A stretch of DNA of 64,000 bases from an uncultured Collinsella sp. Its GTDB lineage: Bacteria > Actinomycetota > Coriobacteriia > Coriobacteriales > Coriobacteriaceae. Where the stretch lies: NCBI GenBank assembly GCA_900540855.1, contig UQHK01000002.1, positions 62,001-126,000 of the forward strand, given 5' to 3'. The notes beneath the pieces were generated by a model. The model did not search any database and was not told the DNA's origin. It worked only from the letters and a program-made list of their open reading frames with translations. This document shows, piece after piece, positions 36,376-43,964 of the stretch. Position 1 is the first letter of the stretch; each line of letters starts with the position of its first letter. The position numbers and the translations under genes were made by a program.

Positions 36376-36420
36376 GAAATACTTTCGACACTGATTGCGC
36401 TTTACCACACAAAAGTATTT
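36376..36420. promoter_or_regulatory. Inverted repeat upstream of ppc
   Basis: AAATACTTT and AAAGTATTT form a 9 bp inverted repeat about 26 bp apart, some 50-90 bp before the ppc start. It may be an operator; nothing else supports it. Confidence 0.35.
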
Positions 36421-36480
36421 TCTGCATTGCAAGGGTTTTTGCTCTAAATGGTCGTATTTCTCGGTGGACGGCATACACAA

Positions 36481-36516
36481 ACGGGGGCATTCCGCATAAA
36501 TGCGAAACACCCCCGT
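36481..36516 (-). terminator. hisS terminator
   Basis: ACGGGGG pairs with CCCCCGT, and inside it TTCGCA with TGCGGA forms a further stem; on the minus strand TTTG follows. It lies 58 bp past the hisS stop. Confidence 0.65.
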
Positions 36517-36573
36517 AACAATCGCTCGCAATGGACGAGACACTCAAGCGGACCCGCAGCTCAAAATGATGCG

Positions 36574-37887
36574 CTACAGGCGCTCGCGAACCGCCTCGAC
36601 GACGTTGGCCAGATCGGCAAGGACCTCTTCATGGCTCTCCATGTCGCGCACCTTGACCTTGCCGGCGGCAAGCTCGTCGCCACCCAGGACCAAAATGAGC
36701 TTGGCGCCAACCTTGTCGGCCTGCTTAAACTGAGCTTTGAGCGAACGACCCTGGTAGTCGGCCTCGGTCACGATGCCAGCGGCGCGAAGCTCCTGCGTGA
36801 TGGCAAAGACGTTCTGGCGCAGCTCCTTGCCGGCATTGGCGACGTAGACGCACGGGGCCTCCTCGGCACCCAAGTCGTTACCAAAGGCCTGCAGGGCCAG
36901 CAGGGCGCGCTCAAAACCGACAGCGAAGCCGACGCCCGCCGTGGGCTTGCCACCCTCGAGCTCGACCAGACCGTCATAGCGACCGCCGCCACCAATGGAG
37001 CCGACACCGGCGCCGGGAGCCTCGACCTCAAAGACGGTACGGGTGTAGTAGTCCAGACCACGCACCAGTGTGGGATCCTCGACATACTCGATACCGGCGG
37101 CATCCAGATAGCGCTTGACCTGCTCGTAGTGCTCGCGGCACTCGTCGCACAGGTTGTCGCCCATCAGCGGCGCGTCGGCCATGATCTCGCGGCAGTGGTC
37201 GTTCTTGCAGTCGAAGGCACGCAGCGGGTTGAGCTCGGCGCGCTCGCGGCACTCGTCACACATCTCGTCAGCGTGATCGAGGATAAACTGCTTGACCTGC
37301 TCGCGGTAAGCCGGACGGCACTGAGCGTCGCCCATCGAGTTAATGAGCAGACGGAGCTTGGAAAGATCGAAGCCCAGGCGCTTGTAAAACTCCATGAGCA
37401 TGATGATGCACTCGGCGTCTGCCGCCGGATCGGGAGCGCCGAGCCACTCGATACCCACCTGGTGGAACTGACGCAGGCGGCCCTTCTGGGGACGCTCGCC
37501 GCGGAACATGGCCTCGGCGTAGTAAGCCTTAAACGGCGTGGAGCCCTGGGGCACCAGGTTGTTCTCCACGACTGCGCGCACCACACCGGCCGTGCCCTCG
37601 GGACGAAGCGCCAGGCGCTGCTTGGGCTTGAGTTTTGTGTCGGTGCCCTCGGTAAAGACGCGCTCCAGGTTGGCGCCGCTAAACACGCGGAACATCTCCT
37701 TGCGCACGACGTCGGTCGACTGGCCGATGCCGTGGACAAACACATCCACCTGCTCGATGGCGGGCGTCTCGATGGGCTTAAAGCCAAACGGCTCGAACAC
37801 GCCGGCAGCGATCTGCTGCATCTTTTGCCAGGCGCGCATCTCAGCGCCGATAAGGTCGCGGGTTCCCTCCGCCTTCTGTGCCTGCAT
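36574..37887 (-). CDS. hisS: Histidine--tRNA ligase
   Basis: A 437-residue class II synthetase. Visible are KAEGTRDLIGAEMRAWQKM, motif 2 (YYAEAMFRGERPQKGRLRQF), the histidine-A motif region LVRGLDYYTRTVFEVEAPGA, and GGGGRYDGLVELEGGKPTAG. A Cys-rich zinc-like stretch (CDECRERAELN, CDECREHYEQV) is seen in the insertion domain. It charges tRNA-His. The ATG at 37887 follows AAGGTG. A TATAAT hexamer sits at 37935-37930 on the minus strand, ~43 bp upstream. Confidence 0.96.
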   Translation of the reverse strand: MQAQKAEGTRDLIGAEMRAWQKMQQIAAGVFEPFGFKPIETPAIEQVDVFVHGIGQSTDVVRKEMFRVFSGANLERVFTEGTDTKLKPKQRLALRPEGTAGVVRAVVENNLVPQGSTPFKAYYAEAMFRGERPQKGRLRQFHQVGIEWLGAPDPAADAECIIMLMEFYKRLGFDLSKLRLLINSMGDAQCRPAYREQVKQFILDHADEMCDECRERAELNPLRAFDCKNDHCREIMADAPLMGDNLCDECREHYEQVKRYLDAAGIEYVEDPTLVRGLDYYTRTVFEVEAPGAGVGSIGGGGRYDGLVELEGGKPTAGVGFAVGFERALLALQAFGNDLGAEEAPCVYVANAGKELRQNVFAITQELRAAGIVTEADYQGRSLKAQFKQADKVGAKLILVLGGDELAAGKVKVRDMESHEEVLADLANVVEAVRERL

Positions 37888-37950
37888 GGGCAAACACCTT
37901 TCTTTTGTATCGCGTCATAGGTAGTGGTCATTATACGGCACAAACACAAA

Positions 37951-38014
37951 CCGCGGCGGTGCATCTGACCGAACGAGGGTATGGGGACTCGTTCGGCCAG
38001 ATGCGCCGCCGCGG
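37951..38014. repeat. 27 bp inverted repeat upstream of hisS
   Basis: Arms 37951-37977 and 37988-38014 pair over 27 bp with two mismatches around a 10 nt loop, beginning CCGCGGCGG. It lies just upstream of the hisS -10 hexamer. Confidence 0.8.
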
Positions 38015-38091
38015 TGTGCAATCTGCAATCCTTCCGCCTCTTCGGATCACAAAATCCGTTGGACGGAAAGACTTCGGGTCATCTCTTGAGC

Positions 38092-38155
38092 CCGTGGCTG
38101 CATGGGAAACCGAATGACGGCACGAGCATCCATTCGGCTTCCAAGGCAGCCACGG
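38092..38155. repeat. Imperfect long hairpin after the MFS pseudogene
   Basis: CCGTGGCTGC pairs with GCAGCCACGG; inside it GGGAA/TTCC and CCGAATG/CATTCGG continue the stem with small bulges. It lies 36 bp past the end of the MFS remnant. With 37951-38014 it accounts for most of 37888-38191, which holds no gene. Confidence 0.65.
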
Positions 38156-38191
38156 ACAAAACGGGGCAAAGAGCTACGAGCGACGTCTTCC

Positions 38192-39036
38192 CTACTCCCC
38201 CGCCACGCTTGCGCGCAGCTTGGCGGCGATGGGCTCCGAGGCCAGCAGGAATACGAGCATGACCACAGAACACACCAGGCACACGATCCAGGTGCTCGCA
38301 AAGGAACCCGTGGCATCGAACAGCACGCCCGAGACGATGGCACCCACGGTACCACCGATCATCTCGAGCGAGGTGATGGTGCCCGTGACCTTACCCAGGT
38401 CGGCCATGCCAAACTGCTTGGAAGCCGCGATCGTGGGCGTGATGGTGCCCATGCACGTTCCGATTCCAAAGCTAATGGCAGCCACAATGGGGCCAAGGTC
38501 GGTTGCGGGAAAGCACAGGGCGGCGCAGGCGATGATGCACGCGACAGAACCCAGCACATTGCCAAAGCGCAGGCCAAAGCGGTCATAGATTGCACCGAGC
38601 GAAATCTTGGCAATAACGACGGTGACCATGTAGACCGAAAGTACGGTACCCGCCCACATGGGATCGTGGCCTCCCGTGACAATCTTGGCGCTGTTGACGG
38701 TAACACTCGTCATGTTGGTAACCTGGTTGGGCAGGATGGCGCCATTGACCAAGCCCATAAAGAGGAAGGCAACGACGGGCAGCCAAAACGCCGGGCTCTT
38801 CTTGATACGCGACCAGCCGACGCTAACCTCGGGCGCCGTGTGCTCGTCCTTGTCGCCAGCCGTCGAGACGGACGGATCGCCCGGGTTCTCGCCGAGCGGC
38901 TTCAGGCCAATCTCGGAAGGCTTGGTGCGGAAGGAATAGTCATGCAGTTAACGAAAATGGTGTAGCACGTGGCCATGATGACAAAGCCGGAGGCCAACAC
39001 GAGCCAGCCGGGGAATAACTTACGCTGCTGGGGCAT
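38192..39036 (-). pseudogene. MFS transporter with internal deletion
   Basis: From the ATG at 39036 the frame gives the first membrane helix of an oxalate/formate-antiporter-like MFS protein (LFPGWLVLASGFVIMATCYT, IFVNCM). The reading then shifts frame at about 38941 into the normal central loop (YSFRTKPSEIGLKPLGE) and the C-terminal six helices (FWLPVVAFLFMGLVNGAIL, SLGAIYDRFGLRFGNVLGSV). Helices 2-6, roughly 150 residues, are gone. The C-terminal half remains open to 38192. It follows the M20 gene by 3 bp, so it was probably co-transcribed and transported its substrate or product. Confidence 0.8.
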
Positions 39037-39039
39037 TGG

Positions 39040-40341
39040 TTACTCCTTGTGGTCAGCGATATAGCCCAAAGCGACGGCGGTATAAGCCGCGGCGCCGAGA
39101 GGAAGCTCGGCATCGTTAAAACGTGCCTTGGGATGGTGCTGGGCAAAGCGTTCGTCCGTGTCGGTTACGGCCGCGCCCACGGTAAAGTACGCACTCGGAA
39201 TCTTGCTCGAGATAAGCGCGAAGTCCTCACTCGCCATGGCATGGAAAAGCGGCAAGAAAGCCGCCTTGGGCAGCACTGCGCCCACGTAGCCAAGCGACGC
39301 CTGAGTCATATCGCTGTCGAGTACAAGCGGCGGAACATCCGAAAGCGTCTCGATGGTCGCCGGCGTACGATAGGTCGTGGCAACGCCGTTAACGACCTCC
39401 GCGATGCGGGTCTTGAGGTGTTCCATGAGCTCAACATCAAAGCCGCGCAGCGTTCCCTCGAGCACACAGGTGTCGGGGATGACGTTGGCCGCCAGGCCGC
39501 CAGCGAACTTACCAACGGTAAGTGCGACTTCCTTGGCCGCCGGCACCTCGCGGGAGATAAGCTCCTGGAGCGCCAGGTGCACATGCACGCCCGCCGTGAT
39601 GGGGTCGATGCAAATCTCGGGGCTGGAACCGTGGCCACCCTTGCCCTGGAGCGTGATGCGGAAACCGTACACGCCCGAAAGCGCCGGGCTCCCATAGAGC
39701 ACCAGGCCGAGCGGCGATTGACTGTTAACGTGCATGGCAAAAGCCGCCTGAGGACGCGGGTTCTCGAGCAGGCCGTCGGCGATGGCTGCGCGTGCCCCCT
39801 CAAAGGTCTCCTCGCCCGGCTGGAACAGCAGTTTGACGGTGGCACTGGCGTCGACGAGCTCGGCCTCGCGGGCTTTGAGCAGGCGCGCCGCACCAAGCAG
39901 CGCCGTCGCGTGCATATCGTGGCCACAAGCGTGCATGCAGCCGTTGGTGGAAGCGAAAGGCTCGCCCGATTCCTCGGCAACGGGCAGGGCATCCATATCG
40001 CCTCGGAGCATGACGACCGTTCCGGCCTGCTCGTCCTTGCACGTGCCATTGCCCTGAGCGGCCGCGGCCGCACCGGCACCGATCAGGCCAACGACGCAGG
40101 AACCGTCGACTAGCGTGGTATGGGGGATGTCCATCTCGTCCAGACGTGCCTGGATATAGGCAGACGTCTGCGGAAGATTGTTACCGAGCTCGGGCATCTG
40201 GTGGAGATCGTGACGCCATGCGGCAAGCTCACCGGCAAATGCCTGGGCTTCTTTGACCAGGCCATCGCCGATAGCGGTCTGCGCCGCTGTGGTAGCCTGA
40301 GGCGCTGGTTGCGGTTGAAAATCAGACAGAGCTGGTGCCAT
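39040..40341 (-). CDS. M20D-family amidohydrolase
   Basis: A 433-residue zinc-dependent amidohydrolase of the HipO / IAA-amino-acid hydrolase group. Metal-site motifs: LRGDMDALPVAEESGEPFAS and GCMHACGHDMHATALLGAAR; later GKGGHGSSPEICIDPITAGV and the C-terminal AMASEDFALISSKIPSAYF. It likely deacylates an N-acyl amino acid or opens an amide; the substrate is not known. The ATG at 40341 follows GGAGGG; the longer frame to 40812 overlaps only intergenic sequence and the next gene. Confidence 0.88.
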   Translation of the reverse strand: MAPALSDFQPQPAPQATTAAQTAIGDGLVKEAQAFAGELAAWRHDLHQMPELGNNLPQTSAYIQARLDEMDIPHTTLVDGSCVVGLIGAGAAAAAQGNGTCKDEQAGTVVMLRGDMDALPVAEESGEPFASTNGCMHACGHDMHATALLGAARLLKAREAELVDASATVKLLFQPGEETFEGARAAIADGLLENPRPQAAFAMHVNSQSPLGLVLYGSPALSGVYGFRITLQGKGGHGSSPEICIDPITAGVHVHLALQELISREVPAAKEVALTVGKFAGGLAANVIPDTCVLEGTLRGFDVELMEHLKTRIAEVVNGVATTYRTPATIETLSDVPPLVLDSDMTQASLGYVGAVLPKAAFLPLFHAMASEDFALISSKIPSAYFTVGAAVTDTDERFAQHHPKARFNDAELPLGAAAYTAVALGYIADHKE

Positions 40342-40419
40342 AGATGCCCTCCAGTAACGTTTTTGCAGCACGCACTTTGATAGCGTAAAGTGCAAGGCAC
40401 AACTGTAAGGGCATGGCAT

Positions 40420-40446
40420 AAAAAATGCCGCCCTGGGAGGGCGGCG
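40420..40446 (-). terminator. Terminator after the EamA permease gene
   Basis: On the minus strand GCCGCCCT-CCC-AGGGCGGC is followed by ATTTTTT. It is 12 bp after the stop. Confidence 0.9.
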
Positions 40447-40457
40447 CAACAAGTTGT

Positions 40458-41441
40458 TTACAATTGCGGGTGAGATTTTCGGCGCAAGAAATCGAAATGC
40501 GTCTCGCTCAAGATAATCGACAGGAAGATGAGCGCGAAGCCGGCAAGCAGGCGCGAGGTGAGCGCCTCCCCCATCAGCAGCACCGAGAACAGCACACCCG
40601 AAGGCGACTCCATCGAAAGGAGCAGCGAGCCCGTCGAGGCCGGGACGTGCGCCAGGCCGACGTTTTGAATGAGCAGGGCCACGCACGTGCAGCCCACCGA
40701 AAGAAAGGCCATCACGGCGATAAAGCTCGGCGTCCACACGGACAGAGGCGCCTGAGTCTCGAATAGTAGCGACGTGATTAAGCTCAAAACGCCATTGCCC
40801 ACAAACATCCAAAACGTGATGACGTTGATATCCATCTTGCGGCCATACTTGGCGGTCACCGCCATCTGGATAGCAAAGAAGACCGCGCCGCCCAGCGTGA
40901 TGACATCGCCGGCGTTGAACTCGACGCTATCGAGTGCCACCAGGCCAATGCCCGCTAGGCACAGCAATGCGGCGCCCAAGTTGTAACGGGTAAGCTTTTC
41001 TCCGCCCAGGACATAGCTCGCAAACGGCACGAGGATGCAATAGGTACCCGTCAAAAATGCACTCTTGCCTGCCGTAGTCTGCGCCAGACCAAGCGTCTGA
41101 AATCCGTAAGCGGCCCACATGAGCGCGCCCATGCCCAGTCCAACGATCAGGTTACGGGCATTGAAATGCGCAATGATGCGCTTATGGAAAATGGCAAACA
41201 TAACCAGCGATGCCGGGAGAAAGCGAACGTAGAGCAGCTCAAACACCGGAATGGTATCGAGCGCGTCCTTCATGGTGGTAAAGGAATAGCCCCAGATGAT
41301 CGCCACCGAAAGCAGCAAGACCTTCCAGAACAGCGGCGAGCGCGCGCCGGCGCCCCGGGGAATACCGCCCGCGCCCAAATCCTCACGGGCCACAGGGCCA
41401 TCGGGCATGTTTTCGATTTCGTTGGCAGCGTATTGGGCCAT
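40458..41441 (-). CDS. DMT-superfamily EamA permease
   Basis: A 327-residue membrane protein with ten helices in two EamA repeats. The N-terminus is a cytoplasmic tail of ~35 residues, then VLLLSVAIIWGYSFTTMKDA, FLPASLVMFAIFHKRIIAHF and the second repeat with FAIQMAVTAKYGRKMDINVI, GSLLLSMESPSGVLFSVLLM. The family exports amino acids or other metabolites; no substrate can be given. AGGATG lies before the ATG at 41441. Confidence 0.85.
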   Translation of the reverse strand: MAQYAANEIENMPDGPVAREDLGAGGIPRGAGARSPLFWKVLLLSVAIIWGYSFTTMKDALDTIPVFELLYVRFLPASLVMFAIFHKRIIAHFNARNLIVGLGMGALMWAAYGFQTLGLAQTTAGKSAFLTGTYCILVPFASYVLGGEKLTRYNLGAALLCLAGIGLVALDSVEFNAGDVITLGGAVFFAIQMAVTAKYGRKMDINVITFWMFVGNGVLSLITSLLFETQAPLSVWTPSFIAVMAFLSVGCTCVALLIQNVGLAHVPASTGSLLLSMESPSGVLFSVLLMGEALTSRLLAGFALIFLSIILSETHFDFLRRKSHPQL

Positions 41442-41627
41442 GGAACATCCTCACACTCAATCTGGGCGTGGTGTCCGCACGCGTATGGCCGCGTGCCGCC
41501 TCATGGTCAAATAAAAACAGGGCGCACCGGACCCCCGGCACGCCCCGCTACTGTAGCAACAACCAAGTAACCCACGCAATTCACTACGCTAAAGCGTCGG
41601 TACAGAAAACCTCGATGTTCCGGCAAC

Positions 41628-41745
41628 GTCAGCGAAAACGCCCCTAAGCGAGCAAGGTGACGTGAAATGGAAGGGCGCTGACCTTCTGGTCGCGCCCTTG
41701 AAATTGAACGTCAGATTGCCGCTTAGGGACGTTTGCAGCGTCGAG
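41628..41745. repeat. Repeat R, copy 1 (conserved ends, variable centre)
   Basis: GTCAGCGAAAACGCCCCTAA, GCGAGCAAGGTGACG at the left and TTGAACGTCAGATTGCCGCT, TAGGGACGTTTGCAGCGTC, GAG at the right are near-identical to copy 2 at 47032-47148. The two ends are inverted repeats of each other. The ~40 bp centre (a GAAGGGCGC ... GCGCCCTT stem) is unrelated to the centre of copy 2. 41442-41627 holds no gene. Confidence 0.85.
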
Positions 41746-41747
41746 CC

Positions 41748-41775
41748 GTTACGCGGTTTGGTAAAACCGCGTAAC
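41748..41775. terminator. Perfect 12 bp hairpin at the end of the yhgE operon
   Basis: GTTACGCGGTTT, a 4 nt loop, AAACCGCGTAAC, directly after the stop codon at 41775. There is no T-run, so it may protect the 3' end rather than terminate. Confidence 0.55.
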
Positions 41776-43964
41776 TAAATAAGCTTTGTTGACTCCAGCT
41801 TTTCGATAATCCAGTCGTTGGCTTTGATGACCGGGCGGCGGAAGACGACGCCCAGTGCCAGCGACGGAATCAGATAGCTCGCCAGAATGCCAAGTTCAAC
41901 CCAGTACTCCATATGGTAGGCGCCAGCCATGGCGGCATGCATGGCGTTGATGCCGTGAGTGAACGGCAGGAACGGATAGATCGCCTGGAACACAGGGCCG
42001 GTCATCTCGATGGGGAACGTACCGCCCGAACCGCCGACCTGCATAACCAACAGCACAACGGCGAGCGCCTTACCGATATCACCAAACGACACGGTGAGCG
42101 TGTAGACGATATTGGAGAACACGAGACTCGCGACCCAGCCGGCAAGTACAAACTGCAGCGGGTTGTCGCATTGGATGCCAAAGAACAGGATGTCACCCGC
42201 GCACACGAGTGTCGCCTGCAGCAGGGCCAGACCTCCAAAGAACAGGTAGCGGCCCAGGTAGATCTCGTGCAGGCGCACGGGGATCAGCTCGTTGATGAGC
42301 TCATCGTCAACCGAGACCTTCATCATGGCCGCCAGTACAATCGAGCCCACCCACAGCGACAGAATCGTGTAGAACGGTGCCATGGCCGAACCGTAGTTGC
42401 GGATCGGATAGACCGGCTTGCGGTCGAGCGCGACGGGGCCGGAAAGCGACACGGCGAGGCCCTCAGGGTCGTTGCCAATCATCGTCTTGATCGTGGCAAG
42501 GTCGTCCGACATCAGGGCGCCATCGAGCTCGTCCTTAAAGGCGCTGATCTTATCGGACGCTTCACCTAGCTGATCGGAAGCCTTGTTGACCAGCTTGGCG
42601 GCCTTGGAGAGGCCCTTAGCCAACGAGCCGGATGCATCGGTGAGGCCGCTCACGGCACTATCCAGATTGCTCGAAATACCGTTCAGCGAATCCAAAACGC
42701 CCGAGATGGTCTTCTTGAGCTCCTTTGCCTTGACCGAGAACGTGGAGTCGTAATCGATCTTGGCACCCGAGACACCCGCCTTGGCGTCGGCGATCGCCTG
42801 GTCGGTTTCGGCACGCGAGTTGTTGACCTCCGCCATGCCGTCCGAAAGGGACTTTGCGGTCGCCGTCAGGTCCTTCGCATTGTTGCGGTACTCCACGGCA
42901 ATTCTGCCCAGCGACGTCGCAGCGGACTCGAGACCGTCTTTGAGCTTGTCATCACTCACCTGGTCGGCAAGGTTGCGGAGCTGATCGGCCATCGCATCGA
43001 TATCGTCAGCACGCGTATTGAGCGCCGCTGCGGCTTCGTTGAGCTGAGACACCGTAAGGTCAACATGCTGATTCGCGGCATCGAATGCCTTCGCAAGCTC
43101 GGCGGACACGTTGTCGAACGAGCCCGCGCTTCCGTCAATCGCCGCGTCAACGGCATCGTTGGCGGCCTTGAGCGCTTCCTTGGAATCATTGATGCCGCTC
43201 TTGGCGTGCTCCATCAGCTGCTTCGTCGACTCATCAACGGTGCCCGTCTGCTTGAGCATGCCGCCCGCCGATGTCAGTGAATCGGACGTGGAGCTCAAAA
43301 TGCCCGCGAGCGACGTCGCACTCGTCTGAACGTCCTGCAGGTCCTCGACCGAATCGCCCAGCGTCGAGGACAGATTGGCGATAAAGTTGCTCACCTGGTC
43401 GGTACTCATATAGTCGAGCAGGCTGGACACGGTCTTAAGGCCGATGGTCGTGATGGTCTTGGTAAAGGTCTCGTTGACCTGACTCTGGACGGCGCTCGAA
43501 CCCTTTTCAGTCACGATCTGTGCGATGGCGTTGGCCTTCTGGTTCTCATAGAACTCGATATCGGCGTGCTTCACCTCGGTCGAGAAAAGCGTCATCATGT
43601 CGGCGCTAAACGTTTTAGGGATAACGACGGCAGCGTAGTACGCGCCCGACTTAACGCCCTCAATCGCCTTATCGCGGTCGTTGAGGACGACCCAGTCGAA
43701 GTTCTCGTTGCCGCGCAGGGTGGCGGTTACGTTTTCGCCCACGTTGACCTCGACGGGAATCAGATCGCTCTCGTAACCCTCATCGGTGTTGACCACTGCA
43801 ATCTTAAGGTTGCCGGTATTGCCGTAGGGATCCCAGCTTCCGGCGATGTTAAACCATGCATAGAGACATGGCACGATGATCAGGCCCATCACGACGACCA
43901 TGCCGATCACGGAGCGAGACACGTTTTGGACATCGCGCTTAAACAGGTGCAGGATGTTTTTCAT
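41775..43964 (-). CDS. YhgE/Pip-domain membrane protein (second of pair)
   Basis: 729 residues. One N-terminal membrane helix (VIGMVVVMGLIIVPCLYAWF, NIAGSWDPYGNTGNLKIAVV) starts the YhgE/Pip N-domain. A long extracytoplasmic coiled-coil region follows (~180-510). About five ABC-2-like membrane helices are at the C-terminus (GSIVLAAMMKVSVDDELI, GGSGGTFPIEMTGPVFQAIY). The family includes the lactococcal phage-infection protein Pip and is related to EsaA; export or envelope functions are suspected. It directly abuts the upstream paralogue (TAAATG), so they form an operon. Confidence 0.85.
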   Translation of the reverse strand: MKNILHLFKRDVQNVSRSVIGMVVVMGLIIVPCLYAWFNIAGSWDPYGNTGNLKIAVVNTDEGYESDLIPVEVNVGENVTATLRGNENFDWVVLNDRDKAIEGVKSGAYYAAVVIPKTFSADMMTLFSTEVKHADIEFYENQKANAIAQIVTEKGSSAVQSQVNETFTKTITTIGLKTVSSLLDYMSTDQVSNFIANLSSTLGDSVEDLQDVQTSATSLAGILSSTSDSLTSAGGMLKQTGTVDESTKQLMEHAKSGINDSKEALKAANDAVDAAIDGSAGSFDNVSAELAKAFDAANQHVDLTVSQLNEAAAALNTRADDIDAMADQLRNLADQVSDDKLKDGLESAATSLGRIAVEYRNNAKDLTATAKSLSDGMAEVNNSRAETDQAIADAKAGVSGAKIDYDSTFSVKAKELKKTISGVLDSLNGISSNLDSAVSGLTDASGSLAKGLSKAAKLVNKASDQLGEASDKISAFKDELDGALMSDDLATIKTMIGNDPEGLAVSLSGPVALDRKPVYPIRNYGSAMAPFYTILSLWVGSIVLAAMMKVSVDDELINELIPVRLHEIYLGRYLFFGGLALLQATLVCAGDILFFGIQCDNPLQFVLAGWVASLVFSNIVYTLTVSFGDIGKALAVVLLVMQVGGSGGTFPIEMTGPVFQAIYPFLPFTHGINAMHAAMAGAYHMEYWVELGILASYLIPSLALGVVFRRPVIKANDWIIEKLESTKLI

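Noticed and set aside
38192..38758. An intact six-helix half transporter
   Set aside because: The matching N-terminal helix lies just upstream out of frame, so this is a deleted full-length MFS gene, not a natural half-size protein.
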